In this document: piece by piece, positions 42,985 through 50,396 of the stretch | Layout of the letters: the number at the start of each line of letters is the position of its first letter | Numbering within the stretch: the first letter of the stretch is position 1 | Assembly (NCBI GenBank): GCA_016187925.1 | Contig: JACPIS010000024.1 | Coordinates: 43,663-107,662, forward strand | Origin: Opitutia bacterium | Lineage (GTDB): Bacteria > Verrucomicrobiota > Verrucomicrobiia > Opitutales > Opitutaceae | Length of the DNA stretch: 64,000 nt | Direction of reading: 5' to 3' | The notes under the pieces: generated by a model | The model's database searches: none | What the model was told of the DNA's origin: nothing | What the model saw: the letters and a program-made list of their open reading frames with translations, nothing else | Made by a program: the position numbers and the translations under genes

Positions 42985-43644
42985 TCACTCACCGCCAGAG
43001 GCCACCTCGATCGGCAGGTAGAGCAGGAGCAAGGCGGTCTCCTCCTGGATGCAGACGGCCGTGGCCGGCATGACGAGGGTCAGTGCGTCGTAGGGCTCGG
43101 GCGCGCCGAACCAAGTCAGCGGCTCGGGCACGACGGGACTGAGGGCGCCGCGCAACGCGATCGCCAGCTCGCCGACCAGCGCGACCAGCACCTCGACGAT
43201 GGCGAGCGCGATGAGATCGAAGGGTTCGGGGATTTTCTGGATTTCGGTGGCGATGAACTTGCCCGCGATGCCCAGCTCCATCACGCGCGGCGTGGTGGGA
43301 AACGGAACTTCAAGCACGCTGGTGTTCAGCGTGGCCAGCGGGAGGGCGGAGGCCTGGATCGCGTCCCAGACGAGGGGGCGCGCGCGACCGGCGAGGCGCA
43401 CCGTGAGCTTCGCGGCGTGCGCCTCGGTGGTGTTGCGCCCGGCGGCGAGACTGACAAGGCCGGGCCCGGTGCCGGTGGACAGCCCGGAGAAGCTGAGCCA
43501 GCCTGCGGCGTCCGGCGAGAGCGTCGCGGTCCACGAAACTTTTGTTCCGGCGTCGATGAAGGCTGAGGCTTCGCCGCCGTAGGCACTGAAGCGCAGTGGC
43601 AGATTGAGCGGTGGGGGCGGCCGGCGGCGGAGGTTAGAGGACAT
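42985..43644 (-). CDS. BACON/Ig-like beta-sandwich protein, last gene of the RebB/CdtB-like cluster
   Basis: 219 residues. After a Pro-rich start, residues about 20-100 read SAYGGEASAFIDAGTKVSWTATLSPDAAGWLSFSGLSTGTGPGLVSLAAGRNTTEAHAAKLTVRL, the pattern of a BACON-type carbohydrate/mucin-binding Ig fold (quoted in part: WTATLSPDAAGWLSFSG). The C-terminal half is hydrophobic (LIALAIVEVLVALVGELAIAL) and may associate with membranes. There is no signal peptide. Its start overlaps the stop of the CdtB-like gene by 11 bases, which indicates coupling. It could be a binding or targeting partner of that nuclease; this is inference. Confidence 0.6.
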   Translation of the reverse strand: MSSNLRRRPPPPLNLPLRFSAYGGEASAFIDAGTKVSWTATLSPDAAGWLSFSGLSTGTGPGLVSLAAGRNTTEAHAAKLTVRLAGRARPLVWDAIQASALPLATLNTSVLEVPFPTTPRVMELGIAGKFIATEIQKIPEPFDLIALAIVEVLVALVGELAIALRGALSPVVPEPLTWFGAPEPYDALTLVMPATAVCIQEETALLLLYLPIEVASGGE

Positions 43645-44359
43645 AGACGATCGGGGAGTGCTCGGAGCCGATGAAGCCGTGGAAGATCGCGCCGCGGGCG
43701 GCGGGGGCGGGGCAGATGAAGGCGTAGCTGGTGTTGGTGCTGCGTCCGGGCTGGAGCAGCTCGCCGTTGTGCGGGCAGAGCGCGAGGTTCATCGGCAGGT
43801 CGTGCCACTCGGAGGGGCGGCGGTTGAAATCCCCGGCGGCAAACCACGGGGCGCCGACATGGTAGATGCCGTCCAGGAGCCCGGGCGCGTCGTGGCCGCC
43901 GGGCAGGAGCGCGTGCACCGAGTAGAGGTCGAGGCTGGCGCCGTTGTAGGGCAGGCGCAGGCCGATGGCGGGCCGCCCGAATTCATGCGGGTTGGCGACG
44001 AAGAGGCGTTGCGCCGGGGCGCGCGTGCCGTCGGGCGAGACGGGGGCGAAGGTGGTGGCGACGGCGAGGTTGACGCCGCGGCCGTCGGCATCGCTGCCGA
44101 CCCAGAAGATCAGCACATACAGCGGTTGCCGCCGGTCGCCGAGGCACCAGAGCAGATAGCGGCCGGCGACCTCGGCGTCGTCATGCGGGCCGTCCAGCCA
44201 CGGGGGCGGCGCGGCCGGGATCGCTTCATCGGGTGGCGGGCAACATTCCTGCAGGCAGACGACTTCGGCTCCGGCGAGGAAGAGGTTGCGCACGCCGGTT
44301 TCCCATTTGCTGCGGGCGGAGGGAACCGCGCCCTGCATGTTCCAGGTGACGACGTTCAT
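43634..44359 (-). CDS. CdtB-like DNase (EEP superfamily), copy 1
   Basis: 241 residues from the ATG at 44359. It starts directly with NVVTWNMQGAVPSARSKWE, then AEVVCLQEC (metal-binding Glu), LYSVHALLPGG (His), FAAGDFNRRPSEW (Asp/Asn) and GSEHSPIVYVL (last His). These match, in order, the catalytic blocks of cytolethal distending toxin subunit B and related nucleases (TWNLQGSS..ESKW, QEAG, FTVHAL, VGDFNR, SDHFPV). There is no signal peptide and no CdtA/CdtC lectin partner, unlike the classical toxin. It is paralogous to 45455-46156. It probably cuts DNA in a target reached by another delivery route. Confidence 0.8.
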   Translation of the reverse strand: MNVVTWNMQGAVPSARSKWETGVRNLFLAGAEVVCLQECCPPPDEAIPAAPPPWLDGPHDDAEVAGRYLLWCLGDRRQPLYVLIFWVGSDADGRGVNLAVATTFAPVSPDGTRAPAQRLFVANPHEFGRPAIGLRLPYNGASLDLYSVHALLPGGHDAPGLLDGIYHVGAPWFAAGDFNRRPSEWHDLPMNLALCPHNGELLQPGRSTNTSYAFICPAPAARGAIFHGFIGSEHSPIVYVL

Positions 44360-44460
44360 GGCTCGGGCAACGCAAAGTCCGACTCCGGCCGCGGCAAGGG
44401 AGAGCGCCGCGGCCGGAGCGAGCGATGGTGGAGGGTCAGGCCGGTGCGGCGGAGCCCGGC

Positions 44461-45420
44461 TTACGGCTTGCGGCCGAGGTAGGCGGCGATGGTCTGCTGC
44501 GCGCGGCCTTGCTCGCCGGTCGCGATGATCGGATCGCCCGGTTCGTGGACGATGCGCGCCTCTTGGTCGGGCTGCAGGTCGTCGTAGAGCTGCATGGCGA
44601 CGAAGTTGTCGGGATCGGCGATCTTGGTCGCGACCAGCGGCAGGATCTCCGGTCCCATCGCGAGCAGTTTCTCGAAGGCGTAGCCGGCGGCGCAATCGCG
44701 CGTGTCCGAGCTTTCTGCGGTCGGTCCGGTGAACCAGGTCGCCTTCCACGCGGCGAAGAGCGACTCGAAGGTCTCGTTCACCGGCGCAGGCACTTTGTCC
44801 GTCAGTTTTTGCAGGGCGGCGAGGTGTTCCTGGGGGATCACGGCGGGGGCGGCGGTCAGAGGTGAGGGGGCGAAGGTTCCGGGGGCGGGGACGGCGGCGA
44901 CAACTTCGGGCCGGTAGTAGGTGAACACCGCACCATACGACGAACCGGTCATTTCGTCCAGTTCGTGGAGGACGCGCAGGTCGGAGCCGCATTTGGATTC
45001 CCAATGGAAGCCGTGTTGCGCGGTCGTGCGGCAGGCGTGGGTGTATCGTCCCAATCGCCGCCAGAGGGCGACGGTTCCCTGGTCGTCGTCCCGTTCCAGA
45101 TGGAAGATGGCGTAGAAGAAATCCCAGCGGTGGAGGTCCTGCAGCGGGTTGATCCAGCGGTTGGTGATGCCGACGGACCAGGCGATGCAGTTGTAGCGCG
45201 GGAGGGTGCCGAGGGGAGTGGCTTCACCGGTGACGCGCGGCTGGTTGTCGACGTCCATCGGGGGGAAGTAGCCGAGAAAACGTTGCTTCTCGGGATCGGT
45301 CATGTTGCGAGGCATGTTGGGCGGGGGTTGAGGTTGCGGGGGTGGAGGGAAAGGGGAGCCGGCGGTGATCCAGACGCGGTGGGAGCCGACGGAGCGGTGT
45401 GGGTGGCGCCGGAAGTTCAT
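44461..45420 (-). CDS. Uncharacterised protein with YNCIAW motif
   Basis: 319 residues from 45420; internal starts at 45315 or 45303 would remove a Pro-rich leader. The central part RYNCIAWSVGITNRWINPLQDLHRWDFFYAIF and the following CRTTAQHGFHWESKCGSDLRVLHELDEMTGSSYG contain a Cys-His pattern like that of DUF7689-type proteins, which may have a papain-like fold. That is a tentative reading. The C-terminal part is helical with an acidic tail. It sits between the two CdtB-like genes. No signal peptide or membrane span. Function unknown. Confidence 0.55.
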   Translation of the reverse strand: MNFRRHPHRSVGSHRVWITAGSPFPPPPQPQPPPNMPRNMTDPEKQRFLGYFPPMDVDNQPRVTGEATPLGTLPRYNCIAWSVGITNRWINPLQDLHRWDFFYAIFHLERDDDQGTVALWRRLGRYTHACRTTAQHGFHWESKCGSDLRVLHELDEMTGSSYGAVFTYYRPEVVAAVPAPGTFAPSPLTAAPAVIPQEHLAALQKLTDKVPAPVNETFESLFAAWKATWFTGPTAESSDTRDCAAGYAFEKLLAMGPEILPLVATKIADPDNFVAMQLYDDLQPDQEARIVHEPGDPIIATGEQGRAQQTIAAYLGRKP

Positions 45421-45454
45421 GTCACGGTTCCGGGTCTGGTTGCCGGGGCGGCGG

Positions 45455-46156
45455 TCAGGTCACGTAGCCGACCGGCAGGTGGTCGGAGACGATGAAACTG
45501 CCGAGGACCGTGCCGTTGAACGGTCCGCCGCTGCTGAAGGCGTAGTCGAGGTTGGTGCCGCTGCCGGGGTGGGTGACGGCGGCGTTGTTCGGGCAGGGAT
45601 TCGCGCCGGCGGGGACGAGCCCGGCCCACGTGGCGGGGTTGCGGTTGAAATCTCCCGCGACGAAGAACGGGTTGCCGGTGGCCACGATGGCGCCGACCAG
45701 TCCGGGGGCGTCGGCGCCGCCAGGGGAGACGGCGTGGACGGTGTAGATGACGACAGTGCCGCCGCCGGCGGGGAAGCGCAGGCCGAGTGCGGGGCGCGAG
45801 CCGCCGCCCGCGGGATTGGCGAGGAGGACGGAGTTGATCGCGGCGACGGACGTGGGGAGATAGGCCACGGCCAGGTTCACGCGGTGGCCTACGGGATCGG
45901 TCTCGGCCCAGAGGACGTTGACGTAGGCCGGGCGGCTCCGCGTGCCGTAGTTGATCTGCGCGAAGCGGGTGTTGACCGCACCGGGCCCCGCGAGCCACGC
46001 CGGGGCGGCGAGATTGACCGCCCGCGGCGGGAGGAGGCCGCACTCCTGCAGGCAGAGAATCTCGGCGCCGGCGCTGAAGAGCCGCGGGATGTCGGTCACC
46101 CACTTGCTCTCGCGAAAGCCGGTGGCGCCTTGCATGTTCCAAGTGACGATGTTCAT
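45455..46156 (-). CDS. CdtB-like DNase (EEP superfamily), copy 2
   Basis: 233 residues from the ATG at 46156, overlapping the previous stop (ATGA). It is the closer of the two to toxin CdtB: NIVTWNMQGATGFRESKW, ILCLQECG, NYGTRSRPAYVNVLW, GHRVNLAVAY, RPALGLRFPAG, YTVHAVSPGGADAPG, FVAGDFNRNPATW, and IVSDHLPVGYV. The active-site Glu, two His, Asp and Asn are all present. The GTRSRP segment is especially diagnostic of CdtB over general EEP nucleases. No signal peptide. Known CdtB enters nuclei and breaks DNA; here the target and route are unknown. Confidence 0.85.
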   Translation of the reverse strand: MNIVTWNMQGATGFRESKWVTDIPRLFSAGAEILCLQECGLLPPRAVNLAAPAWLAGPGAVNTRFAQINYGTRSRPAYVNVLWAETDPVGHRVNLAVAYLPTSVAAINSVLLANPAGGGSRPALGLRFPAGGGTVVIYTVHAVSPGGADAPGLVGAIVATGNPFFVAGDFNRNPATWAGLVPAGANPCPNNAAVTHPGSGTNLDYAFSSGGPFNGTVLGSFIVSDHLPVGYVT

Positions 46157-46827
46157 GGGTGGGAGGGATTGGGGTTGGACGGGTTGATGACGGGAGGAGG
46201 AGTGATGGGATCGCGCACGTGGTGGTGCTCGACCTCGCCGGACTGGGCGCCGACCCAGAACTCGCAGCGGCAATGATGCCGGCGGAACTTGTAGACCGGC
46301 TCCATCGTGCCGACCCGGCGCGGCCACTCGAGGCGGACCGAGTGCCACGGGAGCTGCCGGTAGCGGGCGCAGAGCAACTCGAGCTCGAGCTTGATCACTT
46401 CGCCGAGACCCTGGCCGGTCTCGAGGAAGAACTGCTCCCAGAAGCGGAGGTTCTGGCGGAGGAGGTGGCGCTCGATGCGCTCCTCGGCCTGCTCCGGGGT
46501 CAGCCGCAGATCGCGGCGGGCCATGATGGGCATGAAATTGAATTCGCCGGACCGGCGCGGCGCGCGTTCGAGGATGACCGGCGTGAAGGCGTTGTGCCGG
46601 CAGCCGAGCAAGGCGACGAAGTCCGGCGTGACACTGTAGACGAAGTCGACGTGCGTGAGCTCGGCGAGCAGGGCCGTGGTCCTGTTCGGGGCCGGCCGGG
46701 CCACCCAGAACAGGAGGAAGTTGAACGGCACGCATTGGTCGGCGGCATCCCAGATGTCGAAGAGGGAGCTGGACGACCGGTGGTGCGGGTGGCCGCGCGG
46801 ATCGGGCAGATGGGAGGCGGTGGCCAT
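46153..46827 (-). CDS. Uncharacterised cluster protein
   Basis: 224 residues from the ATG at 46827. Sequence features: His-rich N-terminus (DPRGHPHHRSSSSLFDIWDAADQ), a hydrophobic strand FNFLLFWVARP, a helical middle with EQAEERIERHLLRQNLRFWEQFFLE, and a Cys/His-rich end (FRRHHCRCEFWVGA..EVEHHH) that could bind metal. I recognise no family. It is translationally coupled to CdtB-like copy 2 by a 4-base overlap, so the two products are probably made together; an immunity or chaperone role is possible but unproven. Confidence 0.55.
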   Translation of the reverse strand: MATASHLPDPRGHPHHRSSSSLFDIWDAADQCVPFNFLLFWVARPAPNRTTALLAELTHVDFVYSVTPDFVALLGCRHNAFTPVILERAPRRSGEFNFMPIMARRDLRLTPEQAEERIERHLLRQNLRFWEQFFLETGQGLGEVIKLELELLCARYRQLPWHSVRLEWPRRVGTMEPVYKFRRHHCRCEFWVGAQSGEVEHHHVRDPITPPPVINPSNPNPSHP

Positions 46828-46837
46828 GGTATTTTTT

Positions 46838-47122
46838 TCAGGCCCAGTAAGCGGTGCCGCGGGCGACGGCGGCCTGGGCCGTGGCGGTGGCGAGTTTCGC
46901 CGCGGCGTCGGTGGCGGCATACGCGGCGAAGCCTTCGGCGATCGCGGTGAGCTCGAGCAGGAGCAGCGGGAACACGGCGACGGCGCTGGACTCCTTGAGC
47001 GCCTGGGTGGTGAGCTGGTAGCCGAGCTGGGCGGCGGCTGTGCCGGCCGCGGCGCTCGCCTCGGCGAGTGCGAGCGCCGCGGTGCCGGCGGCCGATTGGG
47101 TGTCTTGGTTCGGGTTGCCCAT
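46838..47122 (-). CDS. Small Ala-rich hydrophobic protein
   Basis: 94 residues, over one third Ala. A helical stretch AAGTAALALAEASAAAGTAAAQLG is followed by VAVFPLLLLELTAIAEGFAAYAA, amphipathic to hydrophobic helices without clear membrane topology. The composition and size recall structural R-body (Reb) components and other self-assembling helical proteins, but I see no direct motif match. Ten bases separate it from the next gene of the run. Confidence 0.5.
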   Translation of the reverse strand: MGNPNQDTQSAAGTAALALAEASAAAGTAAAQLGYQLTTQALKESSAVAVFPLLLLELTAIAEGFAAYAATDAAAKLATATAQAAVARGTAYWA

Positions 47123-47131
47123 GGTTCGGCT

Positions 47132-47575
47132 TTAGACGCCCGGTTCTGAGCCGGGCAAAGACTTCGCTTGAAAGGGATACGACCCGAGGCCGTAGAGCTG
47201 CTGGATGCGGCCCATCTGGGCGAGGGTCTCGTCCCAGAGGACGGAAGCGCGGGCCTTGTCGTCCCAGGTCTTGCCGGAGGAGTCCGTGGACGGTGGAGCG
47301 CCAAGGCCGGCGGCGGCCTGGGCGATGGCCACGCCGGAAGCCGCGGCGTCGAGGGCGAACTGCGCCGGCGGCGTGGTCAGTTGGACGGTGCCGCTCGGGA
47401 GCGTGATCGCCGGCGGCAGGGCGCCGGGCTCGCTGGGCGTGGGCGGAAGGCTGGCGACCGGCGGCGCGCCAAAGCGGGTCATCGCTTCGATCAGCTCGCG
47501 CATCAAGGCGAGCTGGCTGAATTTCTCGTCATTGCGGCCCACGGGCAAACGGGGAGCTTGGCGCTTTTTCTTCAT
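47132..47575 (-). CDS. Uncharacterised cluster protein (Pro/Ala-rich)
   Basis: 147 residues; its start overlaps the preceding stop (ATGA). It has a basic N-terminus (KKKRQAPRLPVGRND), a low-complexity Pro/Ala middle (PPVASLPPTPSEPGALPP), a segment AQFALDAAASGVAIAQAAAGLG, and a helical end WDETLAQMGRIQQLYGLG. No family is recognised. Likely a structural or accessory protein of the cluster. Confidence 0.5.
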   Translation of the reverse strand: MKKKRQAPRLPVGRNDEKFSQLALMRELIEAMTRFGAPPVASLPPTPSEPGALPPAITLPSGTVQLTTPPAQFALDAAASGVAIAQAAAGLGAPPSTDSSGKTWDDKARASVLWDETLAQMGRIQQLYGLGSYPFQAKSLPGSEPGV

Positions 47576-48183
47576 GAGGCGGAGGCGGGCCGGGCCGCGA
47601 TATGGAGACGCCGTCCCCGTGGCGTGAGGACGAGTTGGCTGGGCGCCACCTGCTTGAAGCCGAACGTGGCGGCGCCAGCGACGTGGAGGTATTCGCCCGG
47701 GGCGATGGCGTAGGGATCGTCCAGTGTGCCGCTGCCTTGGAGGCGGGCGTTCACGGTCGCGATGTGCTGCAGCGTGCGGAGCAGGCGACGGACAAGGCCG
47801 GCCAACTCGCCGGGGTCGACGGGCTGCCGGGGGCGCAGCACGGGATCGTCGAGCCGGGAGCCGGCGAACTGGAGCGCCTCGGCGAAGTCGTCGGTGGTGT
47901 GCAGCGGCGCGCGGCCGTCGAGCTCCGCCACGTCGCGCAGCACCATGCGGCGCCGCCGCGAGCCGCCGACGGCGAAGACGCCATAGCGGTGGAGCGCGGT
48001 CTGCTCGATCCGCTGCCGGTCGTTCGCCATTTTCTCCGCGATGCGGGAGGTGAGGCTGGCCGCGGACTGCCGCTCGTCGTTCTCCCGCGTCTCGATCTGG
48101 TCGAGCATCCGGCCGAGCTCCGAGCGGGCACGGTCATACAGATGGCGGAAGCTGCCGGGCGGCGGCTGCGGCGACGGATTCAT
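47572..48183 (-). CDS. Cluster protein sharing a C-terminal domain with the RebB-like fusion
   Basis: 203 residues. The N-terminal half is a charged coiled coil (YDRARSELGRMLDQIETRENDER, KMANDRQRIEQTALHRYG). The C-terminal 90 residues (LVRRLLRTLQHIATVNARLQGSGTLDDPY...) align with the C-terminus of the next gene upstream (RRLLREIQHIMNVNARLQGSGTLEDPY). The two proteins share that domain but not their N-termini. Family unknown. The shared domain suggests both bind the same partner or assemble together. Confidence 0.6.
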   Translation of the reverse strand: MNPSPQPPPGSFRHLYDRARSELGRMLDQIETRENDERQSAASLTSRIAEKMANDRQRIEQTALHRYGVFAVGGSRRRRMVLRDVAELDGRAPLHTTDDFAEALQFAGSRLDDPVLRPRQPVDPGELAGLVRRLLRTLQHIATVNARLQGSGTLDDPYAIAPGEYLHVAGAATFGFKQVAPSQLVLTPRGRRLHIAARPASAS

Positions 48184-48204
48184 GGCGCGCGGGGGAGGAC
48201 GGGA

Positions 48205-48858
48205 TCAGCCGCCGATCTGGACACCCTGAGTCGTGGGGGTGAACTTGACCTGGTCGGCCGGCACGCCGGGGAAGCCGAGCGTGATGGGGTCGAGCACGTA
48301 GAGCGGGCCGTGGTCCATGATCCGGTAGGGATCCTCGAGCGTGCCGCTGCCTTGGAGGCGGGCGTTCACGTTCATGATGTGCTGAATCTCGCGCAGGAGG
48401 CGGCGGATGATGCGCAACAGGTGCACCCACTGGGCGGGATTCACCGGGCGACCGCCACCGCCGCTGAACGCTTCGGTGACAGCGCGGAGGCTGGCGATGT
48501 CGTCGGCCACGGCGTTGTCAGTGAGGACGTCCACGGAGGCGCGACCCTCGATCGGGCTGAGATTGGCCACCTTGTTGGAGGCCTTGCCGAGGATCGAGAC
48601 GGCGAGTTGGGCGTGCGCCTGCTGGTTGGCGACGGCGTTCTGGGCGCCGAGGTTGGTGTTGGAGATAAAATTCGCGTAGTTGAGATTCACCAGGCGGGAC
48701 GGCTGGCCGCCGTTGGAATTGAGGCTGGTGAGCTCGAGCACGTCGTTCGTCGACTTGAGCGAGGCGTTGAACTGCGGACGCGGTGGCGGCGGAGGCGGAG
48801 GAGGGAGCGTGGTCGAGACCTGGACGGTGCTGCCGCGGGGAGGGGTGGGAGTGGCCAT
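48205..48858 (-). CDS. RebB-like domain fused to a second cluster-specific domain
   Basis: 217 residues; GGAGA lies eight bases before the ATG at 48858. After a poly-Pro leader, residues about 35-115 (NGGQPSRLVNLNYANFISNTNL, AVANQQAHAQLAVSILGKASNKVANLSPIEGRASVDVLTDN) closely match the neighbouring 49289-49666 product and follow the pattern of the RebB/killing-trait family (N..P.....N.......N.....QQ). Residues about 130-217 are the VNARLQGSGTLEDPY domain shared with 47572-48183. RebB proteins polymerise into R-bodies, rolled ribbons that unroll and rupture membranes. Confidence in the family is moderate. Confidence 0.62.
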   Translation of the reverse strand: MATPTPPRGSTVQVSTTLPPPPPPPPRPQFNASLKSTNDVLELTSLNSNGGQPSRLVNLNYANFISNTNLGAQNAVANQQAHAQLAVSILGKASNKVANLSPIEGRASVDVLTDNAVADDIASLRAVTEAFSGGGGRPVNPAQWVHLLRIIRRLLREIQHIMNVNARLQGSGTLEDPYRIMDHGPLYVLDPITLGFPGVPADQVKFTPTTQGVQIGG

Positions 48859-48888
48859 GGGGAAATCTCCGAAGGGAAGGGGTTGCGG

Positions 48889-49212
48889 TTAGGAGCCGAC
48901 GCCGACGGAGACCGTCGAGTTGAAGCCGGCGGGGACGGCCTGCAGGCCCTTGAGCTGTTCCGGCGTGATGTTTTCGAAATCGATCGCGCAGGGCAGCTTC
49001 ACCCAGAGGGGAACCTCGGGGGTGGTGGTCTTGAGCGGCACGCTTTTCCAAGCGCCGGGTTTCTTGAGGGCGTCGAGGGCGTGGGGGCCCGGCGGCAGGG
49101 TGTCGAGCAGTTGCAGGAGCTGCTCCAGCAGTCGGGCGAGGTCCGCGGTCTGGGTGCCGCCCGGGCGCTGGAGTTGCGCCAGGAGTCCATGAAGTTTTTC
49201 GGAAGTGCTCAC
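48889..49212 (-). CDS. Small uncharacterised cluster protein
   Basis: 107 residues from a GTG at 49212. It is helical at first (STSEKLHGLLAQLQ, ADLARLLEQLLQLLDTLPPG), then WKSVPLKTTTPEVPLWVKLPCAIDFENITPEQLKGLQ. No signal peptide or recognised family. It lies between two RebB-like genes in the same run. Confidence 0.5.
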   Translation of the reverse strand: MSTSEKLHGLLAQLQRPGGTQTADLARLLEQLLQLLDTLPPGPHALDALKKPGAWKSVPLKTTTPEVPLWVKLPCAIDFENITPEQLKGLQAVPAGFNSTVSVGVGS

Positions 49213-49288
49213 GGTGGCAGGAGGATTGAGGGTGAAGAGAGAGGAACGGACTGCCCGGCACAGGGAGCGGGCAGTCCGTGGGGTGGTG

Positions 49289-49666
49289 TCAGCCGGCCTT
49301 CGAGGAGAAGGCTTGGATGACGGCCCGGAGGCTGGCGATTTCGTCGGCCAGGGCGTTGTCCGTGAGGACGTCGACGGAGGCGCGGGCCTCGAGCGGGCTG
49401 AGGTCGGACACCTTGTTGACCGTCTTGCCGACGATCGAGATGCCGAGCTCGTTCATCGCCTGCTGATTGGCGACGGCGTTCTGCTGCGAGAGGTTGGTGT
49501 TCGTGATCGTGTTCGAATACGCGAGGTTGGAGAGCATGGCCGGCTGTTCGCCGACGCTCTTCAGGTTCGTGATTCCGATGACGGTCGCGGTCTCGGCGAG
49601 GCTGGGGTTGAGCGAGGTGGGATCTTGATCGGGTGGCATGGTTGGAGGTTGAGTAGGAATACTCAT
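49289..49666 (-). CDS. RebB-like (R-body/killing-trait family) protein
   Basis: 125 residues from 49666; an alternative ATG at 49639 gives 116. The core IGITNLKSVGEQPAMLSNLAYSNTITNTNLSQQNAVANQQAMNELGISIVGK follows the RebB pattern (N.K..GE.PA....N......N......NQQ), where known members read like TNVKVLGEAPAMAMGNLY..NAQQQ. The second half (SPLEARASVDVLTDNALADEIASLRAVIQAF) is shared with 48205-48858. Short helical proteins of this type assemble into R-bodies. Related database entries are often annotated only as RebB family; moderate confidence. Confidence 0.62.
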   Translation of the reverse strand: MSIPTQPPTMPPDQDPTSLNPSLAETATVIGITNLKSVGEQPAMLSNLAYSNTITNTNLSQQNAVANQQAMNELGISIVGKTVNKVSDLSPLEARASVDVLTDNALADEIASLRAVIQAFSSKAG

Positions 49667-49760
49667 CTGTTGGGTTGTTGGTTTTTCTGATCAAAACCGG
49701 AACCGTTCCGGCTTGAAGGGTGCGTGGCGCCGGGTGCGCGAGGTGAGAAAGGAGGCGGGC

Positions 49761-50093
49761 TCAGCCGTGCGGCGGAGGCTTGGGCGGCGGAGGCTGGGGG
49801 CAGGAATTCTTGAGGAAATCGAGGAGCTCCTTCACCGCGGTGGAGTCGTTCTTGCCGCCGACGATGAGCGTCACGCACTTGGCCATGGTGGCCATGGTGA
49901 TCTGGTTCATCGCCTGCTGATTGCTGATCAGCATCTGCTGCTGCAGATTGTTGTTCAGGATCTGGTTTGCCAGGGCGAGGTTGGCCAGGATCGCCGGCTG
50001 CTCGCCGATGGACTTGGCGTTCGCAATCGCAATTGATTGGACGATTTCGTCCGGCAGGGACGAAGAGGAGGAGGAAGAGGGATCGGAACCCAT
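49761..50093 (-). CDS. RebB-like protein, first gene of the cluster
   Basis: 110 residues. Ser-rich start, then SIAIANAKSIGEQPAILANLALANQILNNNLQQQMLISNQQAMNQI, a good RebB-type core (NAKSIGEQPA, NQQ), ending in a Pro-rich tail (PQPPPPKPPPHG). It differs from the other two copies after the core, lacking the SVDVLTDN segment. It stands at the head of the leftward run, 303 bases from the divergent LuxR-type regulator. Confidence 0.62.
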   Translation of the reverse strand: MGSDPSSSSSSSLPDEIVQSIAIANAKSIGEQPAILANLALANQILNNNLQQQMLISNQQAMNQITMATMAKCVTLIVGGKNDSTAVKELLDFLKNSCPQPPPPKPPPHG

Positions 50094-50396
50094 GGCAGGA
50101 AGAGCTTGATTTCGTGGTTTAGCCGAGCAGGACTCTGGGCTCCGCCGCTTCCAGTCGCACCCGGGCCAGCTTTGTCAGTGCGCCGCTTGCGTGGCAGTCA
50201 GCCAATGGTCCTTTGTTCATGCGATGGTTATACCGAACTGCGGCCACGACCGCCATTCGGGTGGATTCCTCCAGCGATGAGCGGAGGAATATTCCCCCTT
50301 GCATGGCCGGGGCGGGCGGCGGGGCGCGGTTGGCCTGGAGCATAAACAGGGATCATCCGCGCTGCCGCCACGTTTCAGGAAGTCCTGCGGGCTGTC
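50094..50396. promoter_or_regulatory. Divergent control region between the RebB-like cluster and the LuxR-type gene
   Basis: 303 bases with no gene. It contains an inverted repeat ATTCCTCC/GGAGGAAT (50265-50272 and 50283-50290, 10-base loop) and, overlapping its right arm, the 10-bp palindrome GGAATATTCC (50286-50295). These are plausible sites for the LuxR-type dimer encoded next to them. I do not see a confident core promoter. Confidence 0.5.

Noticed and set aside
47602..49320. A 572-codon + strand frame across several genes of the RebB-like cluster
   Set aside because: It spans three short minus-strand genes with repeated domain homology, and its own product is low-complexity.
42985..50093. 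Cluster considered as a prophage or tailocin remnant
   Set aside because: No tail, sheath, baseplate, capsid or lysis genes are recognisable; the small proteins fit RebB-like patterns better.
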